A stretch of 13,801 nt of DNA from Pseudomonadota bacterium (GTDB lineage Bacteria; Desulfobacterota; Desulfovibrionia; Desulfovibrionales; Desulfovibrionaceae), in contig JAEYOJ010000110.1 of the NCBI GenBank assembly GCA_023411815.1, positions 1 to 13,801 of the forward strand, given 5' to 3'. The first letter of the stretch is position 1, and each line of letters begins with the position of its first letter. The notes under the pieces were generated by a model. It did no database searches. It worked only from the letters and a program-made list of their open reading frames with translations, and was not told the DNA's origin. Both the position numbers and the translations under genes were made by a program. This document shows positions 1-6,113 of the stretch, one piece after another.

Positions 1-35
1 GTTTTACGAACGTCGCTGTATTCTCCGCCCCAAAC

Positions 36-80
36 TTTTGCGCGGGCTTGGAGCAGAAACGGCTCCAAGCCCGCGCAAAA
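36..80. terminator. Long perfect inverted repeat, probable bidirectional terminator
   Basis: Two perfect 19-bp arms (36-54 and 62-80) separated by a 7-nt loop. The left arm starts with TTTT and the right arm ends with AAAA, so the GC-rich stem is followed by a U tract when read from either strand. On the minus strand it lies about 75 bp after the end of the ThiF-like gene, so it can end that operon. A gene entering from the left of the window could use it too. Confidence 0.75.
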
Positions 81-93
81 AATGCGGGGGGTC

Positions 94-115
94 CGGGGGA
101 GCCGTTGCTCCCCCG
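94..115. terminator. GC-rich hairpin after the ThiF-like gene
   Basis: Perfect 9-bp arms (CGGGGGAGC at 94-102, GCTCCCCCG at 107-115) around the loop CGTT. It sits between the ThiF-like stop and the longer repeat at 36-80. There is no T run right after it, so it may act with the neighbouring hairpin or be an RNA 3' end stabiliser. The structure is certain; the role is inferred. Confidence 0.5.
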
Positions 116-155
116 ACCGCCGGAGGCATCTTGATTCTCTTGCTCTCATTCTCGA

Positions 156-995
156 TCAGACCAGGCTGACCTTCTCGAAGCGCATCTCGGCCAGGTCGAT
201 GAGCAGCATGCCGCCGGCCAGCGGCGAGAGCTGGCCCGTGAGCAGCCGCACGGCCTCGGCGGCCATAAGCGATGCGACCAGGGCCACGCTCTGGGCCGGA
301 GTTCCCAGGGTGTCCTCGGCGGACGAACCCTGGCCCAGGAACTCGGCCGGGCCGGGCTGCCCCGGCCTGACCACGGCCACGTAGCCGGTGAGGCCGGCCA
401 TGGCCCCGGTGACCAGCGGGATGTTCGCGGCGGCCGCGGCGCGCTGCAGGGCCAGGCGGCTGGCCAGCCCGCCCAGGCAGTCCAGGGCCAGTTGCGCGCC
501 GTCCAGGAATTTGGGCAGGGTTTCCTCGATCAGATAGTCCTGCAGCGCCTCGACGGTCACGGCCGGATTCATGTCGTGCACGCGCAGCACGGCGGCTTCG
601 GCCTTGGGCATGCCCAGGGTCGCCTGCGTTGCCAGGAGCTGGCGGTTCAGGTTGTGCTCCTCGAAAACGTCGGCATCGGCGGCGCGGATGCAGCCCACGC
701 CCATGCGCGCCAGGATCTCCAGTACATGTCCGCCCAGGCCCCCAAGGCCGACCTGAGCCGCGCGCGAAGCCAGCAGCCGCAGCTGGTCCTCGACGCTCAG
801 GTTGCCCTGGTTGCGCAGGTAGCGCCGGGGCATGACGCCCTGGAGCAGGGCGGCCATCTGCACCTCGCGGCGCGAAATGCCCAGGTCCTGAGCCAGCCAG
901 GCCTCGGCGGCCAGGGGCAGCACTCGGCCCGTGCCGCCGGCCGGCAGTCGCTCATCGCGGGCGCAGTCCGCCACCCGTGCGGCGATGTCCTGCAC
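156..995 (-). CDS. ThiF/HesA/MoeB-family adenylyltransferase (279 aa)
   Basis: E1-like enzyme expected to adenylate the C-terminal Gly-Gly of a ubiquitin-like sulfur carrier, here most likely the MoaD-like protein encoded just before it. The ATP-binding motif VGLGGLGG is at residues 82-89, the Asp pair of ADADVFEEHNLNRQ at 107 and 109, and the Arg of NLNRQ at 118. A DCLGG motif carries Cys173. Only three cysteines are present (11, 102, 173), so the two CxxC zinc pairs of classical MoeB/ThiF are absent, as in many HesA-type members. Residues 30-75 form an N-terminal extension before the Rossmann fold. I chose GTG 995 because GGAGG (1002-1006) lies 6 nt upstream, and because longer forms would run through the moaD-like gene in another frame. 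Its start is 2 nt past the moaD-like stop, so the two are probably translated together. The exact substrate is inferred from the neighbours. Confidence 0.88.
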   Translation of the reverse strand: MQDIAARVADCARDERLPAGGTGRVLPLAAEAWLAQDLGISRREVQMAALLQGVMPRRYLRNQGNLSVEDQLRLLASRAAQVGLGGLGGHVLEILARMGVGCIRAADADVFEEHNLNRQLLATQATLGMPKAEAAVLRVHDMNPAVTVEALQDYLIEETLPKFLDGAQLALDCLGGLASRLALQRAAAAANIPLVTGAMAGLTGYVAVVRPGQPGPAEFLGQGSSAEDTLGTPAQSVALVASLMAAEAVRLLTGQLSPLAGGMLLIDLAEMRFEKVSLV

Positions 996-997
996 GG

Positions 998-1225
998 CTA
1001 GCCTCCGCCAACGGCCGGGAAGAGCCCCAGCCGGTCGCCGTCCTTGAGGCGCGTATCCAGCTCGGCTTTGACCCCGTTGACGAAGATGAGCTTCACGTCT
1101 GCGGGGTTCAGGCCCAGACGAGCCATGATCTCGCCGACCGTGGCTCCTTCGGGCAGTTCGTACCTGTCCGCGCCCGGAGGCGTGTAGCGGGAAAGGGTGG
1201 CGTAGCATTTGAGTTCTATGTGCAT
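998..1225 (-). CDS. MoaD/ThiS-family sulfur carrier protein (75 aa)
   Basis: Small beta-grasp protein of the MoaD/ThiS type, 75 aa, which is the usual family length. The end reads LGLFPAVGGG, so the diagnostic C-terminal Gly-Gly is present. This is the end that is adenylated and thiocarboxylated to carry sulfur for pterin dithiolene formation. Other family-like segments are LPEGATVGEIMARLGL (residues 24-39) and IFVNGVKA (47-54). The start is ATG 1225, with AAAGGA about 9 nt upstream; an upstream in-frame extension would run into the AOR terminator. It lies between AOR and the ThiF-like gene on the same strand. Copies of moaD next to AOR are common in anaerobes, and I infer service to the tungsten cofactor. 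A terminator separates it from AOR, so it may need read-through or its own promoter in 1226-1301, where I see no clear boxes. Confidence 0.88.
   Translation of the reverse strand: MHIELKCYATLSRYTPPGADRYELPEGATVGEIMARLGLNPADVKLIFVNGVKAELDTRLKDGDRLGLFPAVGGG
1002..1006 (-). promoter_or_regulatory. Ribosome binding site GGAGG deciding the GTG start
   Basis: GGAGG on the minus strand, 6 nt before GTG 995 and inside the last codons of the moaD-like gene. It fixes the start of the ThiF-like protein and suggests translational coupling. Confidence 0.7.
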
Positions 1226-1301
1226 GGAGGTGTCCTTTTGATCGCGTATAGCCTGATTCTCAGTCGAATAGAAGCCTGAGCGCGCTTGCGCCCGAACCAA
1301 G

Positions 1302-1332
1302 AAAAAGGCCCTCTCTTGCGAAAGGGCCTTTT
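1302..1332 (-). terminator. Rho-independent terminator after AOR
   Basis: Arms AAAAGGCCCT (minus strand, 1332-1323) and AGGGCCTTTT (1312-1303) with a 10-nt loop; a further T at 1302 extends the U tract. It starts about 30 bp after the AOR stop. It lies between AOR and the moaD-like gene, so it would reduce expression of the small genes relative to AOR. Confidence 0.85.
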
Positions 1333-1363
1333 GATTCGAGCGATGAAGCGAACGCGTCGAGTG

Positions 1364-3091
1364 CTAGGCCTTGGCGCCCTGCAGCTCTTCCACGGTAAAG
1401 TCCCAGCTCACGTTGTGCGGGGACAGGGGCTCCTTGAAGAAGTCGGGCAACTGGTCGTCCACGGCGCTAAAGCCGGCGCGGCGGTTGAACTCGTACTCGT
1501 CCTTGAGGATGCTCGCGCCCAGGGCGGCCACGTCGTCGGGCGTGGTCTTCTGGCCGGTGCGGGCGGTGATCATGTCGCAGATGGTCTGCATGCCGTCGGG
1601 CGTGTCGAGCACGGCGAAGGCCACGAACAGGCACAGGCCCGAGGCGTCGATGGCCGCCGTGGCGATCTGCAGGGCCTTGGAGGTCTCGACCTGGCCGGCC
1701 TTGTTGTGGGGGTTAACGTCGCCGCCGCACTTGAGCACGTTCTGGCATACGGCGTAGCCGGCTGTGTGGTCCGCGCCCATCGGGGTGGTGGCGTAGGTCA
1801 CGCCCACGCCCTTGACCGCGCGCGGGTCGTAGGCGGGCAGGGCCTGGCGCTTCACCACGGGCACGCGGGTCACGCCGTAGGCCTCGGCCATGAAGGCCGT
1901 GCCGTTGCCGACGATGCGGCCCAGCGGGTCCTTGGGGTCGGCCACGCGGTTCAGCAGCTCCTGGGCGGCCTTGGCGTCGCCCCAGGGCAGCACTCCGCCG
2001 TCCATGGCCACGGCCACGGTGTTGCCCATCTCGATGGTGTCCAGCCCGATGTCATCGCAGATGTGGTCCATCTTGGCGATCTCGTCGATCTCCTTGATCA
2101 TGGAGTTGGGTCCCAGGGCCCAAACGGTCTCGTACTCCAGGCCGGAAGTCAGGTACTTGCCCTGCTCGTCCACGTAGGTCTGCGAACACTGGATGGCGCA
2201 GCCGGTGTGGCAGCCTTCGCGCACCTTGCCGCCACGCTTCTCCATGAGCTCGGTCATCTTTTCGCCGGATACGTCGGCGGCCCACTGGAAGCGGCCGTCG
2301 CGGAAGTTCTTGGTCGGCAGGGCGCCGGCCTCGTTGATCACGTTGACCAGGATCGCCGTGCCGTAGCCGGGCAGACCCTGGCCGGTGACGGCGTGGCTGC
2401 GCAGGATTTCGGCCCAGCGCTTGGAGGCCTTCTTGAAGGCCTCGTCGTCGGCGTAGGTCACGCCCGCGGCTTCGGTGTCGTCGATGACGATGGCCTTGAC
2501 CCGCTTGGAGCCCATGACCGCGCCCAGGCCGCCGCGTCCGGCGGCGCGGGCCGGACGATACTGGGGATCAGTGAACTGGATGGACGCGCCCAGGCGCATG
2601 GTCTCGCCGGCCGGGCCGATGATCATGGCCGCGGACTTGCCGCCGAACTGCTGCTGCAGGGCCTCGGCCGTGGCGTACGTGCGGGCGTAGGTGAACTTGG
2701 AAGCGTCGTGGAAGGCGATGCCGTCCTTGGTGATGGCGATGGTCATCAAGGGAGCGTCGGCCGCGGGCTGGTCCTCCAGCACGATGCCGATGATGTCCAT
2801 TTTGGCCATCTTCTGGGAGAACTGGCCGCCGGCATTGGCTTCCTTGATGCCCAGGGTCAGCGGGGACTTGCCGCCCACGGAGACGCGGCCAGAGCTGGCC
2901 GCGCGGGTGCCGGACAGGATGCCCGTGGCGATGACCAGCTTGTTCTCCTTGGACAGCGGGTGACAGGTCGCCGGGACCTCGTTGAGCACCAGGCGGGACG
3001 TGAGGGCGCGACCGCCGAGACCAAGGTACGGGCCCATGTCCTCCAGCCGATATTCGCGCGTGCGAGTGTTGATACGCAGAATTTTTGACAT
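1364..3091 (-). CDS. aor: Aldehyde:ferredoxin oxidoreductase, tungsten pterin enzyme (575 aa)
   Basis: Oxidises aldehydes to carboxylates with ferredoxin as electron acceptor, or the reverse, using a bis-tungstopterin and one [4Fe-4S] cluster. It is cytoplasmic, with no signal peptide. The N-terminal AFOR domain shows YLGLGGRALTSRL (residues 22-34) and the cofactor-loop style SGRVSVGGKSPLTLG (67-81). Three cluster cysteines are at 294, 298 and 302 in GCHTGCAIQC (CX3CX3C). The distal one is C487 in DASGLCLF, which matches the DxxGxC motif of characterised AORs. The spacing CX3C differs from the CX2C of the Pyrococcus enzyme. The length is close to the roughly 600 aa of the family. The start ATG 3091 is preceded by AAGGAG (3099-3104) with 7 nt spacing, and the following residues MSKILRINT are a typical AOR beginning. 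A longer in-frame form would add an AT-rich, non-AOR stretch. Downstream lie the terminator and the moaD/thiF-like pair. The substrate cannot be read from the sequence. Confidence 0.95.
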   Translation of the reverse strand: MSKILRINTRTREYRLEDMGPYLGLGGRALTSRLVLNEVPATCHPLSKENKLVIATGILSGTRAASSGRVSVGGKSPLTLGIKEANAGGQFSQKMAKMDIIGIVLEDQPAADAPLMTIAITKDGIAFHDASKFTYARTYATAEALQQQFGGKSAAMIIGPAGETMRLGASIQFTDPQYRPARAAGRGGLGAVMGSKRVKAIVIDDTEAAGVTYADDEAFKKASKRWAEILRSHAVTGQGLPGYGTAILVNVINEAGALPTKNFRDGRFQWAADVSGEKMTELMEKRGGKVREGCHTGCAIQCSQTYVDEQGKYLTSGLEYETVWALGPNSMIKEIDEIAKMDHICDDIGLDTIEMGNTVAVAMDGGVLPWGDAKAAQELLNRVADPKDPLGRIVGNGTAFMAEAYGVTRVPVVKRQALPAYDPRAVKGVGVTYATTPMGADHTAGYAVCQNVLKCGGDVNPHNKAGQVETSKALQIATAAIDASGLCLFVAFAVLDTPDGMQTICDMITARTGQKTTPDDVAALGASILKDEYEFNRRAGFSAVDDQLPDFFKEPLSPHNVSWDFTVEELQGAKA

Positions 3092-3132
3092 CAGTTTGCT
3101 CCTTATGATGTTAGAAGCATCGTACGAGCTTC

Positions 3133-3152
3133 TATTCACGATGTTGTGAATA
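3133..3152. promoter_or_regulatory. Perfect 20-bp palindromic operator candidate over the AOR -10 box
   Basis: TATTCAC - 6 nt (GATGTT) - GTGAATA, perfect 7-bp arms. It overlaps the -10 box and covers the predicted transcription start of AOR, which is where a repressor would act. The symmetry is seen directly; the bound protein is unknown. The shape fits a helix-turn-helix dimer. Confidence 0.6.
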
Positions 3153-3178
3153 TAGGCGCAATGAAAGTTTAGTGTCAA
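3149..3178 (-). promoter_or_regulatory. Sigma70-like promoter of AOR
   Basis: On the minus strand, a perfect TTGACA (3178-3173), an 18-nt spacer and TATATT (3154-3149, five of six consensus bases). Transcription would begin near 3142, leaving a leader of about 50 nt before ATG 3091. No other pair of boxes in 3092-3240 is as good. Confidence 0.7.
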
Positions 3179-3195
3179 ATAAAAGAGTTTTAAAT

Positions 3196-3229
3196 ATGTC
3201 TTACGTGACATAGCATGGCATCTATGTCA
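3196..3229. promoter_or_regulatory. Two overlapping palindromes built from ATGTC/GACAT half-sites
   Basis: ATGTC-N6-GACAT (3196-3211) shares its right half with TGACATAG-N8-CTATGTCA (3206-3229), which has perfect 8-bp arms. The three half-sites lie about 18 to 50 bp upstream of the AOR -35 box, a usual activator position, and also upstream of the plus-strand gene. They differ in sequence from the palindrome at 3133-3152, so a second regulator is likely. Function is inferred from position and symmetry. Confidence 0.55.
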
Positions 3230-3344
3230 TTTTAGATATAATTACGGAATGAATGCCTTGGAGGGATTGGGACTTTCCCTCGACCAGGGAGCGGTGTATT
3301 GCTTGTCAAAAAGCGCTGTACCATTCGGAAAAGAGAGGGAACTC

Positions 3345-3965
3345 ATGCGCGACAGCAATTTTCCGCTCCTTACGCTCCGGGCCGGGCACGACTTCGCTTT
3401 GCCGTGGCGGGCGCTGTTCCGTCGCGGCGTGGGCATCCGCCTGCGGCTGGGCTGCAGCGTGCGCCAAAGCGTATGCAGCGGCCTCGGCGTGGACCCGGAA
3501 TACGTGGAGCAGCGCATCCGCTCCATCTTCCTGGACGGCAGCCCTCTGGACGATATCGACACGCCCAAGCTCGCCGCAGGCCAGACGCTCAGCCTGGGTG
3601 GCGGCATGCCCGGTCTGGTGGGCATCACCCTTAACCGGGCCAGCCCGTTCTGCCACTTTCGCGGCGAGATCGGCTGGAAGGGCGACAAGTCCTGCGCGCC
3701 CGAAGGCAGCGAGGGCGAGATCACGCTCAAGCTCTTCAACATGGTGGCCGAGGACCTCGTACCGGTGCTGCTGTCGCGCGGGGCCATCGTGGAGAGCGTG
3801 GACGCGGCCGCGCTGCTGCATGAATGCGCCCTGGAAAAGCCCGGCCTCGTGCGCCTGGTGCACCATGCCGAGCTGGACGGCCGGGAAATCGCGCCCGCCG
3901 ATCTCCCCGCGACCTTGGAAAGCCTGCCCGGACGTGTCATGGTGCGGGTCGCATGGGAGAAGTAA
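3345..3965 (+). CDS. Conserved-looking protein of unknown function (206 aa)
   Basis: I do not recognise a named family. It is a soluble protein with no signal peptide or membrane segment. The middle part, RSIFLDGSPLDDIDTP (residues 59-74) followed by LSLGGGMPGLVGITLNR (82-98), looks like a strand-turn-strand, ubiquitin-like or beta-rich core; this is only an impression. Five cysteines are scattered (37, 44, 103, 117, 161) without a metal-binding pattern. Start ATG 3345 follows GAGAGGGA about 5 nt upstream. An earlier in-frame ATG at 3249 would add 32 residues but lacks a good ribosome site. The gene ends 13 bp inside cysQ, so the two are co-transcribed and probably translationally coupled. 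It is divergent from AOR across 3092-3344. Confidence 0.8.
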   Translation: MRDSNFPLLTLRAGHDFALPWRALFRRGVGIRLRLGCSVRQSVCSGLGVDPEYVEQRIRSIFLDGSPLDDIDTPKLAAGQTLSLGGGMPGLVGITLNRASPFCHFRGEIGWKGDKSCAPEGSEGEITLKLFNMVAEDLVPVLLSRGAIVESVDAAALLHECALEKPGLVRLVHHAELDGREIAPADLPATLESLPGRVMVRVAWEK

Positions 3966-4720
3966 GACTCGACGACCTCAAGGCCGCTTTCATCGATGCC
4001 GCGCTGGCAGCGGGTCGGGAGATCCTGCGCGTCTATGCCACGCAATTCGGGGTGGAACGCAAGGCCGACGACTCACCGCTGACCGAAGCGGACAAGGCGG
4101 CCCACGCGGCCATCAAAGCCGTGCTCTCCGCGCGCTTCCCGGACATCCCCATCCTGTCCGAGGAGGGCCGCCACCTGCCCTACGCCGAGCGCAAGCACTG
4201 GCCGCGCCTGTTCGTGGTGGACCCGCTGGACGGCACCAAGGAGTTCGTCAAGCGCAACGGACAGTTCACGGTGAACATCGCCCTGGTTGAGCGCCAGCGC
4301 CCGGTCTTCGGCGTCATCGGCGTGCCCGTGCAGGGCCTGCTCTACTGGGGCGGGCCGGACATCGGCGCGTTTCGCCAGGAGGACGGCCGGGAAACGCCCA
4401 TCCGCACGCGCAAGCCAAAGCCGGGCGAAGGGCATGTCGTGCTGGAGAGCGTGTCGCACAAGAGCCCGGACATGGATGCGTATCTGGCCGCGCTGCACGT
4501 GCGCCAGCGCGTGGACCTGGGCAGCGCGCTCAAGTTCTGCGCCCTGGCCGAAGGCAAGGCGGATCTGTATCCGCGCTTCAATCCCACCTACGAATGGGAC
4601 ACCGCCGCCGGGCATGCCATCGTGCTGGGCGCGGGCGGGAGCTTCGCGGGCCTGGACGGGGGGCCGTTCCTCTACAACAAAGAGAACCTGAAGAATCCGG
4701 GGTTCGTGGCGCGGGCGTAA
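3953..4720 (+). CDS. cysQ: CysQ-type 3'(2'),5'-bisphosphate nucleotidase, inositol monophosphatase superfamily (255 aa)
   Basis: Mg-dependent phosphatase expected to turn 3'-phosphoadenosine 5'-phosphate into AMP. All superfamily metal-site motifs are present: LSEEG with E70 and E71, VVDPLDGTKEF with D90, D93, G94 and T95, and EWDTAAGHA with W215 and D216. The KEF after DPLDGT and the end LYNKENLKNPGF are CysQ-specific features rather than those of plain inositol monophosphatase. Length 255 aa is normal. Start ATG 3953 overlaps the end of the preceding gene, which fits coupled translation; its own ribosome site is weak, and a longer form in the same frame gives Arg-rich residues unlike CysQ. 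Its last codons are the parent of two decayed copies found downstream at about 5627-5664 and 5824-6008. Confidence 0.93.
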   Translation: MGEVRLDDLKAAFIDAALAAGREILRVYATQFGVERKADDSPLTEADKAAHAAIKAVLSARFPDIPILSEEGRHLPYAERKHWPRLFVVDPLDGTKEFVKRNGQFTVNIALVERQRPVFGVIGVPVQGLLYWGGPDIGAFRQEDGRETPIRTRKPKPGEGHVVLESVSHKSPDMDAYLAALHVRQRVDLGSALKFCALAEGKADLYPRFNPTYEWDTAAGHAIVLGAGGSFAGLDGGPFLYNKENLKNPGFVARA

Positions 4721-4781
4721 GGCGACAGGCCCGGTCGGGCGCCCCCAATCCGTCATTTGACCGCGCTTCCCTATAAACTGA

Positions 4782-5474
4782 TCAGCCAGCCGCCTCGGCG
4801 GCCTGCTTCTCCAGTTCCGCCTTGAGGGACGGATCGAGCTTCATCTGCCGCGCAAGCTCATCCAGGTAGGAGCGCTCCATGTAATTCTGCTCATCCACCA
4901 TAAGCAGGCTCGCCAGATACATCTCGGCGGCGATTTCCGGCGTTGCGGCGGACTTTGCGATCTCAGCGGGATCAAGCGGCTTGTTCAGCTCCTGATCGAA
5001 CCAGTTCTGCGTTTCCTGGTCGCCGGTCAGCTTGGTCACTTCGCCATGGATCAACTGGCGTTCACGATCATCGATATGGCCGTCCGCCTTGGCGGCTCCA
5101 ATGAGGGCGCGCAGAACGGCACTACTGTGGGACTCGGCTTCCGACTCGGGCAGACGGTCCACGGTTCTCGGCTGACCCTGAGGCGCCGTAGCCGCGTTCT
5201 GCTGCTGCCAGTTGGCGAAGGCTTTGTAGGCGATGACGCCGAGCGCGGCCAGCCCGCCGTAGGTAATGACCTTGCCTCCCATCTTGCGCCCCATCTTGCT
5301 ACCCAGCAGCAGCCCTATCGTGCTGGCCGCCACCGCACCGCCTCCGGCACCGGAAAGCAGGTTACCCAGCTGGCCGCCTTGATCCGATCTGGCGGCGGCT
5401 TGCCCGCCTGTCTTTTGGCGTATCAGATCCTGGCCGGATTTGAGCAGTTGATCGAGTATGCCGCTAGTCTTCAT
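4782..5474 (-). CDS. DUF533 / YebE-like inner-membrane protein with TerB-like domain (230 aa)
   Basis: Resembles E. coli YebE (DUF533). Residues 42-60 and 67-88 are glycine-rich hydrophobic segments, likely one or two membrane passes (IGLLLGSKMGRKMGG, then ITYGGLAALGVIAYKAF). The C-terminal half is an acidic helical TerB-like domain with the family motifs AAKADGHIDDRER (127-139), PLDP (166-169) and YMERSYLDELARQM (198-211). The DGHID segment is where TerB-like proteins may bind metal. YebE in E. coli is linked to envelope stress; no function is shown here. Start ATG 5474 is preceded by AGGGG. The gene is convergent with cysQ (61-bp gap, no strong terminator). On its far side is a copy of the cysQ 3' end, so the gene sits between two cysQ tails. 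Confidence 0.88.
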   Translation of the reverse strand: MKTSGILDQLLKSGQDLIRQKTGGQAAARSDQGGQLGNLLSGAGGGAVAASTIGLLLGSKMGRKMGGKVITYGGLAALGVIAYKAFANWQQQNAATAPQGQPRTVDRLPESEAESHSSAVLRALIGAAKADGHIDDRERQLIHGEVTKLTGDQETQNWFDQELNKPLDPAEIAKSAATPEIAAEMYLASLLMVDEQNYMERSYLDELARQMKLDPSLKAELEKQAAEAAG

Positions 5475-5626
5475 GGCAATGCCCCTTTTGGTCGAGTTGC
5501 CCGGAGTTTGGTCTTGCCTCCTTGATAGCATGGGTAATGGGGGCAATCGAAAGATTATTCTGCAAGAGGGCAAGGACGATCGAAATGGGGCCGGGATGTG
5601 CCTGCCGGGGAGCAAGAAAAGCTGTA

Positions 5627-5664
5627 AAGAGAAAGTGAAGAATCCGGGGCTCGCAGCGCGGGCG
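5627..5664 (+). pseudogene. cysQ: Decayed copy A of the cysQ 3' end
   Basis: Positions 5636-5664 match 4689-4717 of intact cysQ at 26 of 29 bases, and the reading frame gives KNPGLAARA where CysQ has KNPGFVARA. One extra T destroys the stop (GCG TTA AGG in place of GCG TAA GG). Just upstream, AAAGAGAA is shared and in register with the CysQ codons for KEN. A weaker likeness may continue up to about 5551, where IILQEG could match CysQ IVLGAG; that part is uncertain. It points the same way as cysQ and has no active-site region, so it cannot encode an enzyme. Confidence 0.72.
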
Positions 5665-5696
5665 TTAAGGGCCGGATTCGGGAAGGCGAAAGGAGC

Positions 5697-5757
5697 GTTA
5701 GCCTTAGAGCCACAGGGGCTAAGTGGTCAAATGGGTTCGTTTTGTAATTATGGGTGC
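5697..5757 (+). repeat. Spacer repeat unit A' (partner at 6037-6092)
   Basis: About 55 bp beginning GTTAGCCTTAGAGCC and including GGGCTAAGTGGTCAAATGGG resembles 6037-6092, which has GGTAGCCGTAGAGGC and GGGCTAGGTAATCAAATGG, at roughly 70 percent by eye. Each unit follows a cysQ tail copy at a similar distance, so the duplicated unit is tail plus downstream spacer. Confidence 0.6.
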
Positions 5758-5778
5758 GCGCGGGGCGCGATTCGATGG

Positions 5779-5817
5779 TTGGAGCAACGGGTTGGTGAGA
5801 ACCCTGCGTTGCTCCAA
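5779..5817. other. Large stem-loop in the cysQ-tail region
   Basis: TTGGAGCAACGGGTT (5779-5793) can pair with AACCC (5800-5804) plus CGTTGCTCCAA (5807-5817), with a small bulge (TG) and a 6-nt loop. No T run follows, so it is not a standard terminator. It lies between the two cysQ tail copies in DNA with no convincing gene. It could be an RNA element, a recombination site arm or the remains of a mobile element end. Confidence 0.55.
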
Positions 5818-5823
5818 CTGCTT

Positions 5824-6008
5824 TACATTATAGCAGAAGAGGGGAGTTTTACCAAGAGGCGGGAGAGGCATTGGCTGGCTCAGGGGGATGCGGCGGTGGA
5901 ACATACACTGGTGCTGGCGCAGGTGTGGGTGCTTGATGGGATTGGACGGAGCCATTTCTCTATAATAAAGAGCAGCTGAAGAATACGAGTTTCGAAGTGC
6001 GGGGATAG
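5824..6008 (+). pseudogene. cysQ: Decayed copy B of the cysQ 3' end
   Basis: The last part is clear: 5952-6008 reads PFLYNKEQLKNTSFEVRG then TAG, against PFLYNKENLKNPGFVARA in intact CysQ (12 of 18 identical, same distance to the stop). Upstream, 5889-5918 reads DAAVEHTLVL against DTAAGHAIVL. Frameshifts (one extra base near 5925, two missing near 5950) separate the blocks, so it is broken. AGCAGAAGAGG near 5833 may match the codons of CysQ AEG, which extends the likeness to about 5824 with low certainty. It is more diverged than copy A and more AT-rich, which suggests an older event or a different donor. Confidence 0.75.
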
Positions 6009-6036
6009 GCCTCTGGATTGAAGCGGTAGATTCCTT

Positions 6037-6092
6037 GGTAGCCGTAGAGGCGCACGGGCTAGGTAATCAAATGGCTTCTTATCGTTATTTGC
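6037..6092 (+). repeat. Spacer repeat unit B' (partner at 5697-5757)
   Basis: Second copy of the spacer described at 5697-5757, again placed just after a cysQ tail. It ends about 20 bp before the start of the AT-rich gene at 6114, so that gene follows directly on this junction. Confidence 0.58.
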
Positions 6093-6113
6093 TGTACATG
6101 GGGCTTATCCATT

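Noticed and set aside
1286..3088. 600-codon open frame on the plus strand opposite AOR
   Set aside because: It is the mirror of a GC-rich gene; the protein is low-complexity Gly/Val/His with no domain, while the minus strand encodes a full AOR with promoter, ribosome site and terminator.
3249..3344. Upstream in-frame ATG for the 206-aa protein
   Set aside because: No good ribosome site before 3249 and the added residues are not like the rest, whereas ATG 3345 has GAGAGGGA; kept only as a possible alternative.
4729..4740. GCCCG-GT-CGGGC after cysQ as a terminator
   Set aside because: The loop is only 2 nt, or the stem 4 bp, and no T run follows on either strand; too weak to call.
5458..5979. 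173-codon open frame on the plus strand through the cysQ tail copies
   Set aside because: It runs through copy A in the CysQ frame and through copy B with frameshifts; it has no own start signal and no domain, so it is decayed DNA and not a gene.
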